Positions 22,907 to 34,800 of a DNA stretch of 64,000 nucleotides are shown one piece after another; within the stretch, counting starts at the first letter, position 1; the number at the start of each line of letters is the position of its first letter. This DNA is from Phytophthora colocasiae. Lineage: Eukaryota; Oomycota; Peronosporomycetes; Peronosporales; Peronosporaceae. The stretch covers positions 1,054,001 through 1,118,000 of the forward strand of contig JAGKQI010000049.1 of the NCBI GenBank assembly GCA_018806915.1, read 5' to 3'. The notes under the pieces are model-generated. The model saw nothing but the letters and a program-made list of their open reading frames with translations. It did not search any database and had not been told where the DNA came from. Both the position numbers and the translations under genes were made by a program.

Positions 22907-25900
22907 GGTTATGAGCCCAAATAGGGTTACGCCTCGCCTCCGCAGGACGTCTGACCAGTCTGAGGTCAGTAATGACTCGGACCGGGAAGATGACGAGCAT
23001 GGAAGTTCATTGGGAGATGATGATGAGGGTAGCAGTTCTCAATTGAGCGGTACGGCTAAGAAAGCAACGTCCTTGGCCTCGTCATCAAGTGGTGAGAGCC
23101 TAGTGCTGACTCAAGAGACTCGGAGAGTGAGCACTCAAGCTCTGAGGACGCTGGACTCAAGTTCAGACAGTGGGCGTGAAAAGAAGGCAAACGTTCTGAG
23201 GCAAGAAAAGGAGCAGCCGTAAACATTCCCGGAAATCAACACAAGATTACTCAAATTTAGAGGTGCCCAAACTCACAGGAGCTGACGATTACGAGTTGTG
23301 GCGTACAATGATTGAACTCAAGCTCAAAGTGCAAAAATTGTGGAAAATTGTCATCGAAACATAAGGTGAAAAAGGAATCATGGAGATCTAGCAAGAAGCG
23401 GCGCTTCGAAACGCGCTGGTTAAAGGCACAGGAAACAATTGCAGGATCACTTGGTCCGAGACTTGCTGGGCGTTATCGTCGGTTGCTTGTGAATTGCAAT
23501 CCTGTTTCTCTTTTTCAAGAGATAGAGAAAGAATACAATGCAGGCAGTGCGGCCAAGAACGATATTTTGATCAAGAGTGCAATGTTTACTCGCAAATTGG
23601 CCTGAAGTGAACGAGTTGACACATACATCGATGCAGTAATGAAACTACAGGAGGATTTAGTTACGCTCGGATTTCCACTGGAGGATGCTGAACTGGCTCG
23701 TTTACTGTTGACTAATGCCCTTGAAGTATTTCCTGATCTCAGCAATGAGCTTGTAGCTGCTCGAATGAAAAGAACCGTGTTAGAAGTTGGCCGTGTTCGT
23801 GGACGTCTTTTGGCAAGAGAACAAGAAGAAAAATATGCGTGGTACTCAAGTTTCACATAATCCGGCGACTTCTCAAAATAATAATTCAGCTCAAGGGGAG
23901 GACGAATCTTACAGGTTGTAGACGACCGATCTCCAACTCGTCAACATGCTGGAAGAGGCGGTATTACCAGAGGGAAACGCTTCTCTGGTCATCAAAGCCA
24001 TCGCCGTTCTGTCCGTAGTGGTATGGATCGCCGTCCGTGCTCTATCTGCAATCAGCTTGGTCACTGGTACCGAGAATGCCCAAGAAACAACAAACGAGGA
24101 AGCTATAATGGACGCCAACGTGATGGTTACAACGGCCGGTCCAAGTCTGGTGGCCGTGGAGGACATCGTGGTAATGATACGACTGGTCCAATGGAGCTAA
24201 TGGTGTCCTTGGATAGTTCACCGCAGATGAATACGTGCAGTCAAATAGAATGGTGTCTGGACAGTGGAGCTCAGGTGAATATCTGTGGAGATCTGTCTTG
24301 TTTTGTGGAGATAACTACGGTTAGCAATGGTCGTGTAATGCGCTGTGCCAATGGAAGCACGGCAAACGTCAATCAGAAAGGCCCAGTGGAGTTATTCGTA
24401 GTTAATCAACGTACTGGTCGAAGGGAACACAGGATTCTTTCAGATGTATACTACGTTCCTGGTGCAATCGCCAATTTGATCTCGCTCGATTACATGCAGT
24501 CGCTTGATATTTCCTGTCGATGGCAAAAGACCAGTCTGCCTGCTTCTTGGATAAGTCTCGAATCTCACTACAATTCAAAAAGGTTGATGGTATTTATCGA
24601 ATCGAGTCGGTCAAACCACAAGAACAGCAAACGGAAGCCGTCTGCAATGCGATTCTGCGATCCAACAGTTCGCAGTCGTTATCGCTCTGGCAAGCGGTTT
24701 GCTCACGCCAGTTCAGAAACAATAAGGAATATGGCGAAGAATCAAATTGTCAATGGACTGCAGACCAACAGCAAGACATTTGGGGACTGTGACTGTCTTC
24801 AGTGTATCAAGGGCAAGAAGGTTCGAATGACTTATCGAGAAAGAAGAAACTGTGCGAAGAAGCCGTTGCAAAAGCTTCAAGTAGATGTGTGCACAGTCAA
24901 TGAGTTGACACTGATGGGTGTAATTGCTTCCTACTGTTGTGGATGAGTACTACGGTACAAGTGGATATTCATACTGAAGCAAAAGAGCGAAGCTAAAGAG
25001 CACATCATTGCTCTTGTTAACCGTCTTCACGTTAAGTACAGAGAGAATAACTGGCGGGTTGAAGAAATTCATTCGGATCAAGGTGGCGAATTTGATAACT
25101 CCGTACTCCAGGAATTTAGCAGCTCGGAAGGAATCTCATTGACCACGACGAATGGGTATACGCCACAAGAAAATGGAATTGTCGAGCGCGCTAATGGCAT
25201 TGTTCTCCCGAAAGTACGGTCGCTTTTGCACATGACAAACCTACCAAAAAGTCTGTGGGGTGAAGCAGCACTGCACGTGGTACATACGATGAATGTGACG
25301 GCTTCGCGAGTCATTCAGGGTATTACACCGCATGAAAAGCTATCTGGTGAGCGTCCAGATGTATCGTGGCTAAGAACGTGGGGTTCTCTTTGTTATTTTC
25401 ACATAGCTAGTGGATCGAGGACGAGAAAGAAGAAGTTATCTTCTCGAATGGGAGTTGCGATTCTCGTTGGTTATTCTCCTGCAACGAATGGATATAAAGT
25501 GATAGATTTGACCTCAGGGGGAGTTTCAACTCATCGTGATGGAAATATGGTGTGGGCTGAAGATTATACTGTTGGCCGAGAGTATATTGAGAAGCTACTG
25601 GCGAATGTGTATGGTCATGGTGACCATCAGCTTCCAATAAGAGCGTCGATCGTTCCTATGCAGATGCAAATTGAAGACGTGGTGAAGTTAGATTCAGTGA
25701 AAGAGAGTGTGTTCGTGCCGCAAAGTACGCAGGTGAGCTCATCAAGTGCCCCTGCAGAAGCAACAACCGTGGCAAACTCAACTGAAAACAACAGCCAAAA
25801 TTCCCCTATAAGACAAGTCGATGCAGCATTCACCTCGGAACACAATCTGTTGGTGAACATGATACAGTTTCTCGGCATCAAGTATCACGGTTTGGTAGAA

Positions 25901-27647
25901 AGAGGAAGCGCAATTCCTCAATTCAACGACTTTGAACTTAATCTCGTCACCCGTGCAAATCCAGTAAGTGGCTACAAGAGTTAAAGAATTCGTGCGGTTC
26001 TCAAGCTCGATTACATGCTCGAGATGTTCCGATACCGACTACGTACAAAATGGCGGTCAAATCACAGTATGCTGAGCAGTGGAAGGCTGCGATGGAGGAG
26101 GAATTAGCTTCGTTGGCGTCGACATGGAGTCTGGATTATTGTGGACCGAGGCTCGGCTGGGAAGTCAACGGTGATAACTAATCGCTGGGTATTTGCGGTC
26201 AAGAAGGATGAGCAAGGCTTTGTAATACGCTTCAAGGCCAGGCTTGTTATCCATGGATTTAAACAGCGCTTTGGAATCAACTATAACGAGACATTTGCGC
26301 CAGTAATTCGATTTGATACAATTCGAGCGGCTGTGTATTTTGCAGTTCAACGTGGATGGCTGGTTTTGCAGTACGACGTGAAAACAGCGTTTCTTCACGG
26401 TACTTGTCCGAGATTGTCTTTATGGAGCTACCCCAGGGCTGTGGTTCGCCTGGTAATACCAGAATTTGCAGATTGGTCAAGTCGTTGTACGGTCTTAAAC
26501 AAGCTCCCCATGTCTGGAACAAAACCCTGCATCGGCATCTCGTGGCAATTGGATTTACTCGTCTCGAAAGTGATCATGGTCTCTACGCACTACACGAGAA
26601 GGGGGAGATTACAATGCTGCTTACGGTCTATGTGGACGACTTGCTCCTCATGGGTACGAGTGAACGCTGCGAATTAATTGCGACTCAATTGGCATCCAGT
26701 TTTGAAACTAGTTGCTCTTGGACCTGTGAAATATCTGCTTGGGGTCGAAGTGACAATCGACAGAGAGCTAAACACGATATTCTTTAGCCAAACAGCATAT
26801 ATTGAGGAGCTACTGCGTCGGTTCCACATGAATGACTGTAATGGGGTTGCAACCCCAGAAAGCAGCTCGACTGAAGTTGTTCGTGAGCAGAATGATAGCA
26901 GCCAATCAAGTTCACTACCTTACCGAGAAATTGTTGGAGCACTTCAGTATCTCGTGTCAGGCTCAAGACCGGACATTGCTCACGTGGTGCGTCGACTCGG
27001 ACAATATATGGCCAACTTTGGTACCGATCATTTTGCGCAAGCGAAGCGCGTCCTAAGGTATCTTAAAGTACTAAGGACTACGGGCTAAAAATGCAAGTCT
27101 CGGGATCTGCTGGAGGTGGGAACTCCTGAGGATCGAAGCCTACACAGACGCTGACTACGCCAATGACCAACAGGACCGACAGTCTGTGAGCGGCTATGTC
27201 ACTATGATTAATGGTAGTGTGGTCTCGTACGGATCACGGAAACAAGGCCTGAATGCTCAAAGTACGATGGAAGCAGAATATGTAGCCATGAATGAAGGAG
27301 CTCGGGACGTCATGTGGTTACGAGGCCTGTGTGACGAGCTGAAGTGGACATACGATATTCCGACATTGTGGTGCGATAATACGGCGGCTCTATCTCTATC
27401 AAAGCGCCCTGGCAAGCACAACGGTAGCAAACATGTAGAGAACCGCTATCACTACGTGCGCAACCTCGGTGAACGCAAGCTCATTGCAGTACGACACTGT
27501 CGTACAGATCAGATGACAGCGGACATCTTTACAAACCGCTTGCCCGTATTAAATTCGTGCAGTTCAGAGGTATGCTGGGCGTGTGTCGCCGAGAGCAGGA
27601 AGGTGGAGCTACAACTACTGACGGTGGTATCGAGAGCTCGACTATGA
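22892..27647 (+). pseudogene. Copia gag-pol polyprotein, multiply frameshifted
   Basis: Pieces in different frames give gag with a zinc knuckle (CSICNQLGHWYREC, near 24038), an aspartic protease (WCLDSGAQVNIC), a GAG-pre-integrase segment, and integrase with HSDQGGEF (near 25073) and NGIVERANG. These are followed by reverse transcriptase with LYGLKQAPHVW and the YVDD box (near 26630), and an RNase H ending in MEAEYVAMNEGARD and KHVENRYHYVRN. I count at least seven frame changes or stops (for example near 23220, 23345, 24510, 24940, 26140, 26390 and 27088). No complete polyprotein can be made, so this copy was mobilised in trans, decayed very fast, or carries sequencing indels. Confidence 0.85.
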
Positions 27648-27911
27648 TGGTAGTGATGTTCGCAACCAAATAACAAATCACGAGGGTCGTGGAGGTGGAC
27701 GAAGGTCGTCACCAATTCTACAGTCGTAAAGTTTGTGGGCAGTGTTCTACGCGATGTTCGTGGCACGAAGTTCGTGCGCGTGTACTAGTATCTCTTGTGA
27801 TGTTCATGAGATGATGGTGAACGAAGGTCGTCTCACCAGTGATAATCACAGTTGACGTTCGTCATCTCCAGTTGCGATGGTCGCTTGCTGGACAACGCGA
27901 GCAAGGGGGAG

Positions 27912-28139
27912 TGTCGGAGTACTACTCCTATTACTATTGATATGCTCGCTGTTGATAAGATCTCTAGGTTGCATGCTATAAATATACATTGGGTCGGTGC
28001 GACTTGTGCCTCTTGAGCTAGAGAGCGGCATCACTTCCAGTTCCGCCACCTCCTGCCCAAGCAGCACAAGTCTAGACCCGGAGGCTTTGCTACCTCCCTC
28101 TCGTGTTCTTCCTACCTCTGCAATGACCATCAATCGACA
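27912..28139 (+). repeat. Copia 3' LTR
   Basis: 228 bp, identical to the 5' LTR except for one substitution (CCACCTCC here, CCACCGCC in the 5' copy). Confidence 0.95.
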
Positions 28140-28288
28140 ATTTTAAGCGCTCATCGTCGTCGACATCTCTCACGTCAGATGAAGAGACCCAAGAGGTAGT
28201 TCTCGCGTTGGACGACTTCCCGTGTGGGAACCTTTTACGTTGCGAGTGCGGCGCATGTCGGCCGAGTTTGAAGTTCTTCAAAGTTTGA

Positions 28289-28777
28289 GCATTAGGATAG
28301 AAACCTAGGATGTAAATTATACCTATCAAATATCAAGACGCTTGTGGCAACCACAGTGTACTAGTTACAGTACATGTACATGCATTGCAGTCGATTCGTA
28401 AGCCGGTCGTGCTTAGATAATATCTAATAGATATCCGGTATACATTGCACCGCGAGAGATAACACACCGTGGATGGGTGGAGGTTGCTTGCAGCAGGGCC
28501 TTCCCCATCATTGAACTGTGTTTGCAGCAGACCCGACGAGAACGCATGGGTTGGGTGCAGCTCCAGTGGAGCCTCCACCACTCCTTGGGATCCTTGCTGG
28601 CAATCAAGTGCTTGCACTCGTACTTCATCCACGCTTGTCGACTGTCGCATTCAGCCTGTGCCTGCAAGTTGCAAACGCGCCACGTGCCTGCGTTTGGATG
28701 TGACCACGCGGTGCTGCTCACCACCTGCAGAATTTGCAGCTCTTCCGATCAGTTTTAACTGGCATGACAATGCTTTA
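28289..28777. other. Intergenic, no gene recognised
   Basis: Follows the stop codon of the disrupted PX gene. Short ORFs on both strands near 28413-28783 have several Cys/His residues but no pattern I recognise. Confidence 0.35.
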
Positions 28778-29612
28778 TTGTAGCCGACATTGAACATCGG
28801 ACCAGGAATTCTAACATCCACATAATTAAATGTAACTAGACTAATACTGCTCTGTTTTGAGCACAAAAGCGCTCTATATATATCTTAGCGTCTTGTGAAG
28901 ACGACAGTTACCTTAATAGGGAAAACTACGCTCCTCGCCGACTTTAAAAATGGCGACCAAGCACGAGTATTCTTCGGGAGAGAAGGTGATGATTGTGAAC
29001 TGCTACGAGTATTTCAAAACCCTGAAGGCGCAGAAACTTTTGAAAGGTACCAGGACACGCCAACTGGTTGCGGATTGCTTGGGTGTGCCCCAGTACCGTA
29101 GCAAGCGTGGTCGACGAAAAAAAGCGGAATCCCGACACCAACTTTGAGGTCCGTAAGCTCTATCATGATTAACTGACATGTTAACAATTACCTTTATAAC
29201 TTAATATTCGTACAAAGCCTGCTGTTAGAATACTTAATATTCGTACAAAGCCTGCTGTTAAATTCTTTATAAATTGATTTACAATCCCTCTGGCACACGT
29301 TCAAGTTCCAATTGCAAACACGAGATGAGACGTGGCAACATAGCTTCTTCGTTGCAACCACATGTTCTTCCGTCTACACCAATCGTATCTCGTCAATTGG
29401 TGCGCCTTTCCCCCGAATATTAGAGCGTTTTGAGTGGCCATTTTGAAGCACCGGTAGCTTCAAAACAACACGGAATTGGCTGAAAATAAGCACAAAATCA
29501 GAATCTAAACACACGATTGCACCCTATATCTAAATGCTGCTATAGGTTTTCTTAGATTTAGTACCTGTTATGCCCCCCTAGATTCTGGTCCGATGTTCAA
29601 TGTCGGCTACAA
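28778..29612 (+). mobile_element. Tc1/mariner-like element, 835 bp, non-autonomous
   Basis: Inverted repeats of about 34 bp begin TTGTAGCCGACATTGAACAT at 28778 and end at 29612, with one indel between the arms. TA flanks both ends (28776-28777 and 29613-29614). It contains a transposase N-terminal fragment and, at about 29200-29265, a ~33-bp direct repeat. No catalytic domain is present. Confidence 0.8.
28950..29147 (+). pseudogene. Tc1/mariner-like transposase, N-terminal fragment
   Basis: Starts MATKHEYSSGEKVMIVNCYE and runs through RTRQLVADCLGV, the first helix-turn-helix of the oomycete Tc1/IS630-type transposases. Just after it, near 29093, the frame is broken: the neighbouring frame carries the expected continuation (ASVVDEKKRNPDTNFEVRKL). 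After that the element is non-coding, so only about 65 residues remain. Confidence 0.5.
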
Positions 29613-29822
29613 TACATGTATCAAAACAGTGTTGTCTACCTTTGGGCTATGACATTTTTGAGGAATGCAGTGTTGTATCCGGATGTTGCAAAGCTCTAGA
29701 CAACTTCAACTGTGTTGTAGTCTGCTGCTGCAATTCCAACCCAACTGCTTGCTATCGGATTGAGTTTGTCTTCATGTTGACTGGACGCAGCACCAAAAGT
29801 TTCACTTGCACGTATCGGGTTT

Positions 29823-31787
29823 TTAGTTGACGAGCGGTGGCCTTGCTGGTCGCATGCCGCCCGTGATGACGGTGCCTGTGTGGCATTTTTCACCTGAATT
29901 TCCTTCGAGTGACAGCACCAGTCGAGCGGCCTTCTCGCTCCGTGCAGCAACACCGTCTCGAAGCAACTTGCAACCTCGTAAGGTGATCTCATTGTAAGCC
30001 AGATTCACGAATGTCAAACTCGTATTTTGCTGCAGAGACTTCGCCAAAATCCCTGCTGCAGTGTCCGACTTGAGCCCAGAGCAGGTCTAGATAAAACTCA
30101 TATCAGTAGCTTACTGGCGTATTACGAGACGCAATGGAATCTGCATGGCTTACCAAATCGACACTGCGTAATCTGGAGTTTCCTGCCAGAGCATGGTAGA
30201 ATTCCACTACGCCAGGTGGCTTAAGGGGGCAGTGACTCTGATAAATGCTGTTGTTTAGTGCAAAATGTCGTGAAAGACAACACATACAGCTGAGTCTTAC
30301 CAAATCGAGGGTTACCATTGTGTGAGTGCTTTTCGTGAGCTGACCTAGTGCGCTCCCTATCGACGATTCGCTTCCAAAACAATCTTGAAACAGTGCAGTT
30401 TCTATAGAAGAACTAGCTGTAAGCGCACGCAGTATCGCAAGAGCAGCGAGTTCATCCAGTTTGTTCTCACGATAGTTCAGGTAGCGGATGCATACATTTT
30501 GCTGCAATCCACGAGCTATAGTCATATTTCCTTCATTTGAGAAATCGTTGCAGGAGATATCAAGATGCGTCAGAGATCGTGTGTAGCTGAGCATATGAGC
30601 AAGCGGTGTTGAAGCATCATCCGATATTCCAGTATTGCTTAGCAATAGAGTTGTAAGCGTCGAGTTGAACGGCTCATTATCCTCGTGGGTCTCGGATTCG
30701 GTTGTATGTGTTCTACTGGCGATTCGAGCTTTCAGTTTCTCTTCATCTGTAAGAGCTCTCGGTGCCAACGACAGAAGCAAATCGGCAGTTTTCTTGTCTC
30801 CAAGCGCATTGTGGTTAAGCTTAAGCTCTCGAAGGGCTTTGTTGACCCGCAGTGTAGTTCCAAGCCACGGCAAAATTCCATCTTTACCAATTTTGTTGTG
30901 CATCAAGTCGAGAACTCGAATATGAGAATTCATCGTCAGCGCTTTGGCTAAAGATGCGGAGCCAATTTCCCCGATGGCATTATAACTTAACGTGAGCTCC
31001 AACAAACATCCGTTGTGCACTAGAGCACTAGCCAGTAAAGCTGCGTCTCCATCTTGGAGGTGATTCCCACTTAACGACAGTGTCGTTATGAAGCGCTGCA
31101 GCAACATTTGTTAGATTCATGTTGCTGGATTAACGCCAGGCTTGGTCACTTACATTGGTTGCAAGGCCTCGACTTAACTGCGTCAATGTCTCCAGACTCA
31201 TAGAGCTACCTCGCAGGTCTAAAACTTGGACTGGTGTCAGCATATTGGGCTCTTGCCAGAATTCGGATAACCTCCCTCCAAAGTTCTCATCAGCAGCACA
31301 GTTTTTCTGTAAATTCAGCGCATTATCTACAAAATTGCCCTACAATTCATAAAGAGTTTGTGCTATTAGGCCACAACTACGACAACATTAGTGCCATACC
31401 TCGCGAGTTTCTACAACATTAAAAGCCTAGACGAAGGAAAGTAAAATTCAGTCCACGGAGTTGATACCCCAATACACTCATTTATTACCGCTAAATAGGC
31501 CGTGCCGCTCGGGTGTGAACAGACCAAAGTGCCATCATGACTGCGAACCACCAAACAAACAACCTTCCAACGATATCAGAATTTACATCAGGTAAAAGTA
31601 TGGCACAACTTACCTTGCCAAAGCTGGTTCCAATAGTTGTTTTAGCTGGAATGAAACATCTCCACTTCAACGCAGCGTGATCATACACTACTGCATCTCG
31701 CTTCGTCAGAAGATAGAGTGCTTCTTGGATGTCCGAGCATACACCTTGCCCAGCATCGCACTCACCATCTCTACTGCTAGTTTCCAT
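29823..31787 (-). CDS. Leucine-rich-repeat protein (ribonuclease-inhibitor/NLRC type), seven exons
   Basis: Exons giving one open frame of 534 residues: 31614-31787, 31489-31563, 31400-31426, 31154-31339, 30301-31095, 30154-30237 and 29823-30086. All introns are GT-AG of about 50-85 nt and every junction is in phase 0. Exon 3 is only 27 nt. From about residue 120 on, the protein is a series of ~28-residue repeats with the pattern LxxLxLxxNxIxxxGxxxLAxAL (for example LLELTLSYNAIGEIGSASLA and TFVNLAYNEITLRGCKLL), as in RNI-type LRRs. An insert of ~25 polar residues (ESETHEDNEP) interrupts the series. The N-terminal ~80 residues (RCFIPAKTTIGTSFGK, CSHPSGTAYLA) are unrecognised. Likely a protein-binding scaffold; partner unknown. 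The start codon lies 95 bp past the stop codon of the ABC transporter, on the same strand. Confidence 0.8.
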
Positions 31788-31882
31788 AGTTTGGTGGGGG
31801 CACTGCTCAAAATAATCGATATGAAGATGATATTTTTTCGTTATTCGAAGTAGTGTTGTCTGCTAGAAATGCAAAGTGCCAG

Positions 31883-34800
31883 TTACTTTCCTTCGTTCTT
31901 CCAATGCTCCACCAGCGCCTTGAATAAGCCGTCCTTCTTCTTCTGTAGCGACTTCGGGGTGTCGAACTCACCAACAGCACCTTTCTCCATAACCAAGATT
32001 CGGTCCGCATCCAGAATTGTGTTGATACGGTGTGCAATTGTGAGGCAGGTACAGTCGCGGAACTCTTCACGGATGCTGCGCTGAATCTTGCGGTCAGTCT
32101 CAGTGTCGATAGAGGCGGTTGCCTCGTCCATGAGGATGATATGTGAGCGCTTCAGAAGAGCGCGGGAAATGCACAGCAATTGACGCTCACCCACGCTGAA
32201 GTTGGAGCCCTTCTCATCCACAGGACTATCGAGTGCAGTCACCACGTGTGCGAGATGAGCGCGGCGAAGTGATGTCCAGATCTGCTCATCTGTGTACTGG
32301 TCAAACGGATCCACATTACTACGCACTGTTCCCGAGAAGAGCACTGGATCCTGCGGAATGATCGAAATCTTGTTGCGCAATTCGTGAAGCCCGATCGTGC
32401 TGATATCCACTCCGTCAATGACAATTGAGCCGCTGTCCAGTTCCACTAGGCGCATAAGAGCAACCACAAGACTCGATTTGCCAGCACCAGTCCGGCCCAC
32501 AATGCCGATCTTTTCTTGAGGACGAATTGAAAGTGACAAGTTGCGCAGCACACGCGGCAATCCTGGGCGGTAACGCAGATCCACATCCCGGAATTCAATG
32601 CCACCAGCCGAGGGCCATTCCTGGGCAGGGGGTAGATTACCCACGCTTGTATGTTCAGCCTCCGTGTCCATTACAGTGTAGTTCTTGATACGTTCCACTG
32701 AAACCATCTGCGTCTGGAGCTGGCTAAGCATGCGAACAGACCAATTCAACGACTGTGTGACGCTAAACGCATACGTGAGTGATACACCTGCAAGCCCAGC
32801 AAATGCTGCTCCGCGCTCTGGGTCAGAACTGTGGGCCAGCACGGCAGCAAAAGCTGCGAAGGATGAAATCAATGTACCAGCGAATTCAAGACGAAGCCCG
32901 AGCCAGCAATTAACAGCGAAGTTGAGGAAGTAAGCACGCTGGTTATGATCGATCAATTGCTCGTTCTTTGTGGAAAACTGCGTTTCAGCTCGGTATGCAC
33001 GAATGGTCGGTAAGCCGTCCAGAGTCTCGGATAATAAAGCAAATACTGGCGAGCGGCTGATGGAGTCCAATCGCTGCAGTTCACGCGACGACTTGATAAA
33101 GTATCTCTGCGAAACGTAGTAACCCACCAGTACAGGAAGCAGTATAACCATAAAAATCGGAGTCACATACGAGATCGTTGCCAAGGTCACCACGACGCTG
33201 ATGAGGGTATCGAGGAGCATACTCCAAGTAGCAGGGATGCTCTCATCAACAGTGTACACATCCTTGGACAAACGGTTCACTATACGCCCTGTAGGCGTCG
33301 TATCAAAGAAGGAAGTCGGAGCACGGAGAATGCGAGCAAGCAGGTCTTGGAACAGCGAGCGGCTTGCACGCAGGCCACCCTTGTAGATAGTGATAGCACG
33401 GATATACAACGCCACAGCGTAGGCCAAGTTGAGAGCCATGTAGATGTACACATAGAACATTTGCGACTGAGGGTCAGCAGGCTTGTGGATATCATCTTCA
33501 GGCTGCGAATGCTCGGACCAGAACGACAGCCACCACGTTGACAGTAGGTTCACACATTGAGTGGCGATGAAAATGATGATCACGAGTAGGCCAACAAAAA
33601 TTCCACCAAACGCCATGATCCAAGTTTTGTAAATTTGCCACGCCACATCCCCCACAGATCGGTCCTCATCGGTCATTAGCTGAGACTCCACACCAACTTC
33701 ACTTGCCGAACGCTCGCTGCGTACAGATGACCGGCTTAATCTCCGAGCAAAGCGTTCGGAGGTCGGATTGTCGGCTTCATCTTCTTCCAACTCGTCCACT
33801 AAAATATCATTTCCAACATCTTCGAGTGATTGCGACTCATTCTGTTGATCGTGATCCCTGTACTTGGCCACAAGATCCATCAGAAGGCCGCCGTCTTTTT
33901 TCATGAGACGGTCATAAGTGTCGTCCTCCACGACCATGCCATTTTCCAACACCATAATCTTGTCGCACTCGCTTAGAAACGTCAGACCATGAGTAACAAG
34001 AATCACAAGCTTATCCTTCAGGCAAGTCTTAACACACTCCTTGAAAATGTCATGTCCAACATGGCTATCAACTGCAGACAAAATGTCATCCAGTAGATAA
34101 ATGTCCGCATCCTGATAGACAGCACGAGCAAGAGCCACACGGGTGCGTTGGCCACCACTAAGATTGATACCCTTCTCCCCAATCTCCGTCATATCACCTC
34201 CCGGTAGCACGGCCAAATCCTTCTGCATGGAGCTGACACGGAGCGCCTCGGCATACTTTGCCTCGTTGAAGGGAAGGCCGAAGCAAATATTTTCACGGAC
34301 TGTTGCGTTTTGAATGAATGGCTGCTGCGAAACGTAAGCCACAGATCCACGTAGGCTTACCTCACCCCGGCTGCAACGAGCATCACCCAGAATTCCGCTA
34401 AGAAGAGTGGATTTCCCAGCTCCCACATGCCCCACAACAGCAATCAAGTTCCCTGGACGAGCTTCCAGAGACACACCCTGCAGAACTGGCAGACTATCCC
34501 CTCCTCCCAATGCGTCCTTGTCTAAGATCGAGTCCTCTTGCAGCAAGCTATCCTCTTCCTTCGACCCTGAAGACGCTTCTGAAGACGTTGATGGGTTTGG
34601 TTGCGTATCCCACATGAAATCAGCCTTGTTCACACGAACGCCAACATTGGCGAGATCTCCTGGTCCAACTTTCTCGCGTTCTTCCTCCTGGAAGTACGAG
34701 CTCAAACGATTGATACTCACTTTTGCCTCGACGATCGCGCCTACCACCTGAGGCAGCATGAAAAGCGGGAAACGGAGGATGTTGAACAGTGCCAGCGACG

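Larger units (their letters stand above)
22679..28139 (+). mobile_element. Copia LTR retrotransposon, 5461 bp, target duplication ATTTT
   Basis: Two 228-bp LTRs differ by one base that I can see. They flank an internal region with a primer-binding-like start (GGTTATGAGCCCA, 22907 on) and a purine tract (AAGGGGGAG) just before the 3' LTR. The 5-bp duplication ATTTT is at 22674-22678 and 28140-28144. Near-identical LTRs mean recent insertion. Internal domains run gag, protease, integrase, reverse transcriptase, RNase H, the Copia order. Confidence 0.95.
22115..28288 (+). pseudogene. PX-domain host gene disrupted by a Copia insertion
   Basis: The gene is in two pieces, 22115-22678 and 28145-28288, separated exactly by the Copia element and its duplicated target ATTTT. 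Counting the target once, the frame continues without shift and stops at TGA 28286-28288, giving 235 codons. The N-terminal part has the Phox-homology layout: VLYELHMTYQTSK, then SWTLSRNFDEYRDLRRRL (the Arg/Tyr phosphoinositide-binding region) and an FTVFV helix end. A Ser-rich linker follows, which is where the element sits, then a C-terminal CECGAC motif. PX proteins bind phosphoinositides on endomembranes. A zinc-binding role for the Cys pair is only a guess. With the insertion, the product would end within the LTR after residue 188 plus LTR-encoded codons. Confidence 0.75.

Noticed and set aside
28413..28783. Cys-containing ORFs on both strands after the PX gene
   Set aside because: No regular zinc-binding spacing, and one of them reads through a transposon terminal repeat.
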